Below are positions 7,244-15,248 of a stretch of 27,423 nucleotides of DNA, piece by piece. The stretch comes from a virus. The notes under the pieces were generated by a model. That model saw only the letters and a program-made list of their open reading frames with translations. It made no database searches and was not told the DNA's origin. The position numbers were made by a program, and so were the translations under genes. Numbering within the stretch: position 1 is the stretch's first letter; every line of letters begins with the position of its first letter. The DNA lies in the IMG/VR virus record IMGVR_UViG_3300028030_000052, positions 1 to 27,423 of that record; one strand, written 5' to 3'.

Positions 7244-9172
7244 TTATAAAGCATATAATCTTTCTACTTCTGACTGTGTTAATTCTTTGTCAAAATATCT
7301 AACTTCATCAATATCTACTTTTATATTAGCATAAGTATTACTATTGTTACTATTTGTTGTTCCACCAAATGTAGTATGATATTGTGAATATGTTATATTA
7401 TTAGCAGTATTTGTACTTGATTGCAATACTTTATCAACATATAAACGCATTATACCACTACTGCTTCTAGTAGCTACTATATGATACCATTGATTTATTG
7501 TATAAGTATTATCTGAATCAATATACTTATATGTTCCTCCCCAAGTACCCTCTGTATATCTAAATTTTTGACCAGCTTGTGATATATATGAATAATTATC
7601 ACCATTATTTGCAAATCTACCTTGTATAGAATAAGCATAATTATTTGTAGTATCTAAAGGTCTAATATGCATTGATACACTAAATTCTGTTCTACTATTT
7701 TGTCCATGTAAAAAGTCATCTAATTCTACTACTGAATCTACACCATCAAAATGAATACATTGAGAATTTAATACTCCATCTACTAAATATGTTACACTTG
7801 TAGCTATACCGTCATGACCATTATTTCCTTCGTCTAAAACATTCCCATTAAATCTATACCAAGCGATGCAACTTCCATCTCCGAATATGTCAAATGTTTC
7901 TAATCCACTAGATATTTTCAATTCTTCATCATCTGATATTAGAGCAGACCATAATCTTAAATTTTGTATTTTCCCATCTATTGGATTATTCTCACTCAAA
8001 GCTATTCTATCTCCACCTGTAATTAATCCAGCATGTCCGTTAGTATTAGCTGTTGTAGTTACTTCTTCTCCATTAACTATTACTTTATATATATTGGCAT
8101 TTAAGAATCTAAAAAATATTTTATTACATTCACCTGCAGTTAATGTATCTGTTATGTAAGTACTATTACTTCCATTCATAATAAGCAAGGTTTCATTTGT
8201 TGCATTAGCATCACTTGAGCCACAATATACACCTAAATTAGAACCAAATGAGACAATCTCTTGCTTAGCAGTAGCATTTGTAATATCATTATTTGGTATA
8301 TATTCAAAATATATTGCATATATATCAGGTGTAGTAAGTAATGTCTTAAGATAATTTCCAGATACATTATTAAAATTAGCTGCTCTATCAGTAAATGGAA
8401 CAGAACCTGTTATTGTCAAATTATGTTGTGTAAACCAATTATCTTTAGCATCTTTATAAAATGGATAAACTCCAACTACATCATGGTCAACTATTAATGG
8501 GTGATTATATAAATCTCTTTTATGTAGATTATTTATATCATCACTGCTTAATACTTTATTAAATATTCTAAATTGTGAATATCTACCAACCATACCTTTA
8601 GTTCTATTTGTAACATGATTACCTATAGTGATATTAGGTGTATTTGCAGTAAATGTAGTAGTGAGTTGATACCTTTGAACACCATCAAGATATAGCGTTA
8701 TGACTCCATTATTAGCTGTTAATATAATATTATACCATCTATTTGTAACTATATCAGTTGCATAGCTATTATCAAATTCAGTAGTATTACCTTTTACCTC
8801 AAATACAACTCTGTTTGAAGTAGTATTTCCTAAACTTACCATAATATACTCTGTTGTATTATCTCCAATAGATAATACATATTGATTCACCATATTACTG
8901 TTTTCTTTTTTACACCAAAGACTCATAGACCATGTTGAAGCAATATCTACTACTGATATTCCATCTACATAGTCTGTAGTCTGGTTCTGAACTAAGCAAC
9001 TACCTTTTAAGTTGTCTTGACTCCATTCAGAACCTGTACCTACTAAATCATTGTCTGCTTTAAAATCAGTACCTGTACCTGTTAATGGTGAATATTGTAT
9101 TATCCCATTTGGTATTTTCCCTTGATTTGAATTTAAAATTCTATTACATGCTGTTAAAAATGCTCCAAACAT
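7244..9172 (-). CDS. Tail appendage protein with LamG/concanavalin-like domains
   Basis: A 642-residue protein made mostly of laminin-G/concanavalin-like jelly rolls. A first domain lies at about 80-220 (STWSMSLWCKKE, NRWYNIILTANN, ITLYLDGVQ, GRYSQFRIFNKVLSSDDI). A second, less regular one follows at about 280-430 (KVIVNGEEV, GKIQNLRLWSA). A third is C-terminal (TEFSVSMHIRP, NQWYHIVATRSS, MRLYVDKV, VDIDEVRYFDKELTQSEVE). Such domains bind carbohydrates and are common in phage receptor-binding proteins. Its start overlaps the preceding stop as TAATG, so translation is coupled. It is probably exposed on the virion and involved in adsorption. Confidence 0.7.
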   Translation of the reverse strand: MFGAFLTACNRILNSNQGKIPNGIIQYSPLTGTGTDFKADNDLVGTGSEWSQDNLKGSCLVQNQTTDYVDGISVVDIASTWSMSLWCKKENSNMVNQYVLSIGDNTTEYIMVSLGNTTSNRVVFEVKGNTTEFDNSYATDIVTNRWYNIILTANNGVITLYLDGVQRYQLTTTFTANTPNITIGNHVTNRTKGMVGRYSQFRIFNKVLSSDDINNLHKRDLYNHPLIVDHDVVGVYPFYKDAKDNWFTQHNLTITGSVPFTDRAANFNNVSGNYLKTLLTTPDIYAIYFEYIPNNDITNATAKQEIVSFGSNLGVYCGSSDANATNETLLIMNGSNSTYITDTLTAGECNKIFFRFLNANIYKVIVNGEEVTTTANTNGHAGLITGGDRIALSENNPIDGKIQNLRLWSALISDDEELKISSGLETFDIFGDGSCIAWYRFNGNVLDEGNNGHDGIATSVTYLVDGVLNSQCIHFDGVDSVVELDDFLHGQNSRTEFSVSMHIRPLDTTNNYAYSIQGRFANNGDNYSYISQAGQKFRYTEGTWGGTYKYIDSDNTYTINQWYHIVATRSSSGIMRLYVDKVLQSSTNTANNITYSQYHTTFGGTTNSNNSNTYANIKVDIDEVRYFDKELTQSEVERLYAL

Positions 9173-9666
9173 TAATACATTCTCCCTATTCTTATAGTTG
9201 TAGAGTTTTCTATAAAATAACCAAAAGTTTCATCTCCTGTTAAATCTGTTGGAACTACATCTTTAAATACAAATTCACTACTCCAACCTGTGATATTTTC
9301 AGAACTTTTGATTATTAAAACACCAGATTGTCCTGCTGTTAAATTTGTAGCAGTTACATTATTATTAGTTGCAGTCCATACAAAATTGTTCTCTAAAGAA
9401 AAATCTATTTCATTATTATGAGTTGATGGATAATCACTTATTCCTGTAGTTTGAACTCCTGCAAAGTTGTTTCCACCAGCTCTCATAGCATCTCCTGAAC
9501 CAGCTGAAGTCCAACTTCTAACACCTGCAGTAGTACTACTTAAAATTAATCCATTAGATGCTGGATTTCCTAAAGCTGGTTCTTTTGTATTTACTTCACT
9601 TTTTATTTTAGTTAAGTATGTTTGGAATTGTGTCCTAACATACTGATATAGATTTATTACAGCCAT
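9172..9666 (-). CDS. Short tail fibre-like protein sharing an N-terminal anchor with its neighbour
   Basis: A 164-residue protein. Its first 28 residues (MAVINLYQYVRTQFQTYL, then KIKSEVNTK) are nearly the same as those of the 271-residue protein encoded just upstream, which suggests a common virion attachment peptide. The rest is rich in Asn, Thr, Gly and short beta strands (FVWTATNNNVTATNLTAGQ, TTIRIGRMY), as in fibre tips. AAAGGAT precedes the ATG. It is a separate small subunit or tip of the appendage. Confidence 0.55.
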   Translation of the reverse strand: MAVINLYQYVRTQFQTYLTKIKSEVNTKEPALGNPASNGLILSSTTAGVRSWTSAGSGDAMRAGGNNFAGVQTTGISDYPSTHNNEIDFSLENNFVWTATNNNVTATNLTAGQSGVLIIKSSENITGWSSEFVFKDVVPTDLTGDETFGYFIENSTTIRIGRMY

Positions 9667-9678
9667 TGGCTATCCTTT

Positions 9679-10494
9679 CTAGGCATTATTCCAATCATCT
9701 GTAGCTTCTTGCGATGTAATATTAGTTGTATTAGCTGCATCATCTGGTATCCATAGACTATTTGTATTATCCCATTTTAATATTTGGTCATTAGTTGGAG
9801 CATTTGTAGCTGTATCTACATCTGTTAAATCATTGATAGTAGAAGCTCCACCACTACCAGCAACTTGGTCATCAACATACTTTTTATTAGCCATTTGATA
9901 ATCAGATGTTGGAGCTGAACTTGGAGTGATAGGAAAAGATGTAAAAGTTTTTACATCATCTATAGTCTCATTAGATGATACATGAACTACAAAACTATCA
10001 TTTGCCTTATCATTTAAAGCTGTTTGTGTTGCATTTGAAATTGGTTTGTCTAAATCTGAAGTATTATCTACATTTCCTAAACCAACATCTGATTTAGAGT
10101 AATCACCTGCTTGTGGAGTAACAGCACCTGTTCTACCATTAAAAGAACTTACTCCGTTATTTGGAGTTGTTATAGCTCTCCATGAGGATACTTGACTTAA
10201 ATCATCTCCAATAGCAATATAATCCTTTGATTCATCTGTTCTAGTACACCAATCACCTTTTTGCCCTGTTAAAGCTAACATAGCTGCTTGGTCTGCTACT
10301 TCACCCAAGAAATCTGAAATTGCTATATTTGGTACTTGTGCATTTGGTATCTTCCCATCTGCTCCTAATGAAGCATATCCATTTGCTGCTCCCTTTTCAC
10401 TTGTACTCTGCTTACTATTTGTTACACTCTTAATTACAGGTAGGTAAGTTTGAAATTGTCCTCTTACATAAGCTTTTAAATCTATTACTGCCAT
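9679..10494 (-). CDS. Tail fibre protein, shared anchor and shared C-terminal tag
   Basis: A 271-residue fibre-like protein. Residues 1-28 match the 164-residue neighbour (YVRxQFQTYL). Collagen-free fibre repeats follow: GASLGADGKIPNAQVP-like text, VSSFNGRTGAVTPQAGDYS and DVGLGNVDNTSD, all well known from phage tail fibres. A segment GGASTINDLTDVDTATNAPT resembles the 449-residue protein. The last residues, EATDDWNNA, are almost identical to the end of that protein (EANSDWNNA). It probably forms a trimeric rod in the appendage. AAAGGAAAAAATA precedes the ATG. Confidence 0.65.
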   Translation of the reverse strand: MAVIDLKAYVRGQFQTYLPVIKSVTNSKQSTSEKGAANGYASLGADGKIPNAQVPNIAISDFLGEVADQAAMLALTGQKGDWCTRTDESKDYIAIGDDLSQVSSWRAITTPNNGVSSFNGRTGAVTPQAGDYSKSDVGLGNVDNTSDLDKPISNATQTALNDKANDSFVVHVSSNETIDDVKTFTSFPITPSSAPTSDYQMANKKYVDDQVAGSGGASTINDLTDVDTATNAPTNDQILKWDNTNSLWIPDDAANTTNITSQEATDDWNNA

Positions 10495-10506
10495 TATTTT
10501 TTCCTT

Positions 10507-11856
10507 TTATGCGTTATTCCAATCAGAGTTAGCCTCTGAAGTATCTATATTATTATTTGCTACTGTTATTGCTTCCCATGCAGGAGACATATTAGCACCT
10601 TTAGATGTTAAAACCTCACCATCTGAACCAATCGAAGAAGATGTAGTAGAGCCTATATACAAGCCATTATCAGCTATTATATAAGCGTTACCATTAACAT
10701 CTACTCTAATTCTACCATAATTATTTGAATTGTCATTTGCCTCAATATCTACGAAACTATCATTTAATCTAAATCTTGAATTTACATCTTCTATAGCAAA
10801 ATAGTGCGAGTTTGTAGTTATTGTTCTGTCATTAGTTAAAACTCCATCTGTATTATACATATTACTTGAAGTCGGTAAAACTTCCCATGTATAAACCCCA
10901 GCTGTAGCACTAGCCATTAATACTTTACCACTGTTTGTAGTTCCATTAGCTGGAACATGTAGATTCCCATCTCCTACTGGGTGGCTATAATTGTTAGCAT
11001 TTGGTTCTATTCCATCTAATTTACTTTTATCAGAACCAGACATTAAACCAGCTTCAGCTGTAGTAGCTTTTGGAAGTACTACATCATTTCCGTTACTACT
11101 TACAACTGTAAAATTATCACTTGTTACATTCGCTAAAGATAAATCTGTTCTTGCGTTAACTGTAACAGGTACAAATTCAGTACCATTCCATGCTAATAAT
11201 TGACCATTTGTAGGTGGATTTGTGACCATATCTACATCTGACAAGCTATTAATTCCTTTAGGTTTCAATGTTACCAATCCTGTAGCATCTACATCAAAGT
11301 CTGTAGAATTATACATAGAACCACCCAGAACTATATCCGTAGCTATTGGTAGAGTGTAATTATTAGCATTATCCTCTATCCCACTCAATTTAGTCTTTTC
11401 TGTTGTAGTATAATCTTCTGTAGATAGTCCTTTACCAGATACTTTTTCTACTTTATTCTCATTAAGAACTCTACCCATATTAGCTGAAAGAGCATCGGTT
11501 GTAGCATTGGAAGTTAAACTATCTTCTATATTGATAGTTACAGGTACTATTCCACCTGTAAAATTTTGTCCTCCTGTACTTGTTTCACTGTAAGTTATAG
11601 TTACAGTGCCTTTATAACTAGCATTTCTATGATATATATAGAAATCTCCACCTGTTAATATCACTTTTTCACCATATTTAAGCTCATAATCTGTATCAAT
11701 ATCTTTTTGATATAGTCCTAAAGATTTATCAGTATCACTAATAAATAAAGAGCCAAGATTTCTTATTGTATTCTTTATAAAAGCGTTCTTATTGCTAGGA
11801 ACACCTAAATGAGTTTTTATACCTGCTCTATTAATCAAATTTATTGTCTTAATCAT
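10507..11856 (-). CDS. Tail fibre/appendage protein
   Basis: A 449-residue fibre protein. The N-terminal 90 residues (LGSLFISD, YELKYGEKVILTGGDFYIYH) are related to the module at the start of the 245-residue protein at 4567-5304. The middle has phage fibre repeats, EKTKLSGIEDNANNYTLP and SDKSKLDGIEPNANNYSHPV, and INSLSDVDMVTNPPTNGQLL, which is paralogous to a segment of the 271-residue neighbour. The C-terminus ends in the shared tag EANSDWNNA. The start overlaps the preceding stop by four bases (ATGA), so the two genes are translationally coupled. Confidence 0.68.
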   Translation of the reverse strand: MIKTINLINRAGIKTHLGVPSNKNAFIKNTIRNLGSLFISDTDKSLGLYQKDIDTDYELKYGEKVILTGGDFYIYHRNASYKGTVTITYSETSTGGQNFTGGIVPVTINIEDSLTSNATTDALSANMGRVLNENKVEKVSGKGLSTEDYTTTEKTKLSGIEDNANNYTLPIATDIVLGGSMYNSTDFDVDATGLVTLKPKGINSLSDVDMVTNPPTNGQLLAWNGTEFVPVTVNARTDLSLANVTSDNFTVVSSNGNDVVLPKATTAEAGLMSGSDKSKLDGIEPNANNYSHPVGDGNLHVPANGTTNSGKVLMASATAGVYTWEVLPTSSNMYNTDGVLTNDRTITTNSHYFAIEDVNSRFRLNDSFVDIEANDNSNNYGRIRVDVNGNAYIIADNGLYIGSTTSSSIGSDGEVLTSKGANMSPAWEAITVANNNIDTSEANSDWNNA

Positions 11857-14312
11857 ATTACTTTACCTACCATTCTAGTTGTGTTATTCATACCATTATT
11901 TAGCGTTACAGTACATTCTATACACATTAAAGTACCTGTTTCCAAATTATCTGATATACTAATATTAACATATTTCCCAACTATATCTCCACTAGTTGCT
12001 ATAATATTATTATTTAATAAATTTGTAACTTTTGCATCAATAGCTGATATTATATTAACATTTGTATTGTTTAATATTGTTATTAATAATTTAATCTTGT
12101 TGACTCCTCTATTTAACATGATAATTGGATAATTATTTATATTTTCAATTATATACCCCTCAGTAGAAAAGAAAAATAATGGAGAAGCTTTCTCGTATAT
12201 ATTTACAACATCATTATCTTTTATAAAAGCATGAGAACCTGTAGCATCTTCATTAATAAGTGAAGTTCCATTTTCTATTACTTGCAATATTGATGAATTT
12301 CCATTTTTTAAATCCAATGACATTTTAAATTTAGACCCAATATTCTCTATAAGTTGGTCATATACATCACCTGTAGTAGTATAGGCACTACCTCTACTTG
12401 TTTTAACTGTTAATTCAGAACCATTATTTGTTATCACTTCATAAGTGCCTGTTGGTTCTATGTATTTTTCATATACCAGAAATGCTGTGTCTGCAACTTC
12501 AAAATCTAAATTATTTTTATTTGTTAATTTCAGAGTAACATATATTATATATACGTTTAATGTATTATCTCTAATAAATACTTCAATATTGTTAATATTA
12601 AAATTATCTGAACCATTTACTGTTTCTGCAAAGATGATATTACCGAAAGCATTCTTCATCTCTATATATTTACTCACTGTATAGTGTTCATGATTCAAAG
12701 GAATATTAAGATTATTTTTTGGATTTATTGTAATATGGTCAACCCAATCATTAAAAATAATAGAATATTCTTCTATGTCATATACTACTGTATGCTTGGT
12801 ATCAATCTCATATGTTAAAGTGTTTTTAGCAGTAATATTTGCTGAATAAGTATATGGCAAATCTATAGGATTTGCTTCAACTATAATATCTTGCGTCATC
12901 AATAACTCTGTTCCACTGTTAAAAAATTTAACAGTATATCTTCTAGTTTCATTCAAATATTCTATAAACTCAATAACTGCTGTATTCATAGGATAAGTAG
13001 TTATAATATTGTTATTTGCATCTATTTTTATAATTTGATAATCTGTATAAGTAAATTCAATATTATCTCTTATTTTTACCTCATATTCTACTTCAGTCCA
13101 GCGAACTTCATTTAATCCATTTTGATTAACTTCTAACTCATTTCCTTGATTATGTATATGTCCATCATAGACTTCCCTTGTAATCTCTAAACCACAGGTA
13201 GCATAATAATAAGTACTTGAATTTATATGGTCAATTATATTTGTAGCATAAAATAGTACTTCTGGTGCATCTGGAAAACCATTATCTATGTATGTAGCCC
13301 CTTCATCTATATATTCTTCCCCATTTTCTGTAAAAACTGTAGCAGCTCCTACTAGTGTTAATACTGGGTCTATACCTATTGTATATGGATTCGTATATAT
13401 AGGTTCAGTCCATTCTGATACGAATGAACTTTCTGCAAAATTCGCATCTGGTACTACTTTTACCTCTATTGAGCCATAAGTTATATCTATATCACTTAAT
13501 ATATTTTTTACTTCTCTGACTCTCATATCTAATATATATTCATCTTTTGTATTTATATACTTTTGTTTAAAATTTGATATATATAGAGTGTCATTTTTAT
13601 CAATTAAAGCATACCTATATTTTACTGTAAAACCCTCATATATCCCATTGTACATATGTACATTCAACATAGCTCCATCTACAGTACAAGCTTTTTTAAT
13701 TCTTATTATAGACGTTACTTTTTGTGTTGTATCTGGGTCTGAAACTTCATCTTCTCCATCAAAATTATCTTGATTTGTTGCCCAATTTTCTCCATTATTG
13801 TTATTATCACTATGTTCTCCATTATATGGTCTTGGCTCATTATATCCACCATGTGTTCCACTACAATAATAACTATTTCCTAGTCTATCACACCCAAAAA
13901 CTATTCCATTGTTCGTTTTGTTTACCCAACTAACACCTGCTTCTCTATAGTTATCATATTCATTGCTACTTTCATTACTTTTAACCATTGAAATCAATAT
14001 TGGATTAAAGTCAACTTCTAATAATGCATTATTGCAAGTATCTTCTGTATAGCAATTTTCTATTAAATAACTATTATATTCGATAATTATAGAACCACCT
14101 GTATTGTTTGCTATGAATACCATTGAATATTTAGAATAATTACTTGGTTCGTCTTGTATCTCAGTTATTGGTTTCCAATCTGTAAAATCACCATTATAGA
14201 TACCAGAGTATGAATAGTATATATTATTTGTAGAAGCTGGGATAGTTATACTTTTATATTCTTTAATAACTCTTATTTCCTTGTCTGGTATCGTTATAGT
14301 TTGTAAAGCCAT
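11853..14312 (-). CDS. Large appendage protein with Ig-like domain
   Basis: An 819-residue, beta-rich, acidic protein with many Asn, Thr and Tyr. The N-terminus (LQTITIP, then YYSYSGIYNGDFTDW) looks related to the small protein encoded just upstream. The segment PVLTLVGAATVFTENG followed by YIDEGATYIDNG (about residues 335-370) is a good match to the bacterial Ig-like DUF5011 signature. The rest has repeated strand patterns that suggest further Ig-like or carbohydrate-binding modules, but none I can name. It is probably a long structural or receptor-binding component of the tail. AAGGATAGAGA precedes the ATG. Confidence 0.6.
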   Translation of the reverse strand: MALQTITIPDKEIRVIKEYKSITIPASTNNIYYSYSGIYNGDFTDWKPITEIQDEPSNYSKYSMVFIANNTGGSIIIEYNSYLIENCYTEDTCNNALLEVDFNPILISMVKSNESSNEYDNYREAGVSWVNKTNNGIVFGCDRLGNSYYCSGTHGGYNEPRPYNGEHSDNNNNGENWATNQDNFDGEDEVSDPDTTQKVTSIIRIKKACTVDGAMLNVHMYNGIYEGFTVKYRYALIDKNDTLYISNFKQKYINTKDEYILDMRVREVKNILSDIDITYGSIEVKVVPDANFAESSFVSEWTEPIYTNPYTIGIDPVLTLVGAATVFTENGEEYIDEGATYIDNGFPDAPEVLFYATNIIDHINSSTYYYATCGLEITREVYDGHIHNQGNELEVNQNGLNEVRWTEVEYEVKIRDNIEFTYTDYQIIKIDANNNIITTYPMNTAVIEFIEYLNETRRYTVKFFNSGTELLMTQDIIVEANPIDLPYTYSANITAKNTLTYEIDTKHTVVYDIEEYSIIFNDWVDHITINPKNNLNIPLNHEHYTVSKYIEMKNAFGNIIFAETVNGSDNFNINNIEVFIRDNTLNVYIIYVTLKLTNKNNLDFEVADTAFLVYEKYIEPTGTYEVITNNGSELTVKTSRGSAYTTTGDVYDQLIENIGSKFKMSLDLKNGNSSILQVIENGTSLINEDATGSHAFIKDNDVVNIYEKASPLFFFSTEGYIIENINNYPIIMLNRGVNKIKLLITILNNTNVNIISAIDAKVTNLLNNNIIATSGDIVGKYVNISISDNLETGTLMCIECTVTLNNGMNNTTRMVGKVI

Positions 14313-14321
14313 TCTCTATCC

Positions 14322-14630
14322 TTATTCATTACAATCAATATAAGAAAGATTGTAAGTTATATCAAATTTAAAATCATCATCATAGTTAAGAGGTATTAGT
14401 GTTAATCCATAATTATAAAAATATATAATTTCATTTTCAAAAGCAAATAAAAAGCCATCTGGTATTGTATTTGTTTTAATCCACAAATTTATGTCATTCT
14501 CATCTCTTAATATCCCATGTAAACTATAATATAATGAATCATAAGCATCTAGATTTAAGAATTTTGTTCGATTCTGACAAGTTATCTTAATTTTACTTTT
14601 TGAATCTATATCTATTGTTTGAATACTCAT
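14322..14630 (-). CDS. Small beta-rich protein related to the N-terminus of the next gene
   Basis: A 102-residue protein with no named family. Its pattern (IQTIDI, LYYSLHGIL, INLWIKTNTI) parallels the N-terminal 90 residues of the 819-residue protein, so it may be a stand-alone copy of the same docking domain. I chose the ATG at 14630, which overlaps the preceding stop as TGATG with AAAGGG about nine bases before it. A GTG one codon earlier is the alternative. Role inferred only from context: minor tail or connector component. Confidence 0.5.
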   Translation of the reverse strand: MSIQTIDIDSKSKIKITCQNRTKFLNLDAYDSLYYSLHGILRDENDINLWIKTNTIPDGFLFAFENEIIYFYNYGLTLIPLNYDDDFKFDITYNLSYIDCNE

Positions 14631-15238
14631 CACACAAACCCTTTATCTCTTATACTAGGCTCTACTTTCAATATTAAATTATCTTTAATAGTATTGTGTG
14701 ACATTCTCTTAAGTGTCTCTATTTCTCTAAGATACTCATTTAAATGCCACTCTGCTGTATCCATATCTTTCCAACCTAAAAGTGTATAAGTTGAATAAGC
14801 AGAGTATGCTAAAATAGCTGTTAAATACTGATTTTCTATCTCTGTTGTTAACTCTATATTATCAATATCTATAGTTCTTAACTGAACCAAATAGAAGGAA
14901 GTTACTCTTTTATAGTCTTTTATATGTAATTCTAACTCTGTTAAACTATTCTGTTTTAGATATAACTCTTTATCTCTCATATCATTTAATAAGATATACT
15001 TTGTCTTATTTGTATCATAAGTTATTTCTGCTTTTAATGTATTTATTAGATTTTTAACTGTTATAAATGTAGTTTCTACATTTATAGATATACTTTGACT
15101 CATAATATTTAATTCTAAATCAAGATATATTTTATTCAATGAAATTTCTAGTAATGACATTAATTCATGGTCTGTAATATCCGTCATTAACGTTCTAGTT
15201 CCTAATTTAATATAATCTATTATTCTTGACACCAACAT
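14630..15238 (-). CDS. Possible head-tail connector/adaptor protein
   Basis: A 202-residue protein encoded between the large terminase and the appendage genes. It has N-terminal helices, a central beta-rich part (SINVETTFITVKNLI, TYDTNKTKYILLND) and C-terminal helices (QYLTAILAYSAYSTYTLLG, then WHLNEYLREIETLK). This helix-strand-helix layout and position are common for adaptor proteins that join the portal to the tail. No specific family could be recognised, so the function is inference. AAGGAG precedes the ATG. Confidence 0.4.
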   Translation of the reverse strand: MLVSRIIDYIKLGTRTLMTDITDHELMSLLEISLNKIYLDLELNIMSQSISINVETTFITVKNLINTLKAEITYDTNKTKYILLNDMRDKELYLKQNSLTELELHIKDYKRVTSFYLVQLRTIDIDNIELTTEIENQYLTAILAYSAYSTYTLLGWKDMDTAEWHLNEYLREIETLKRMSHNTIKDNLILKVEPSIRDKGFV

Positions 15239-15248
15239 GTATTTCTCC

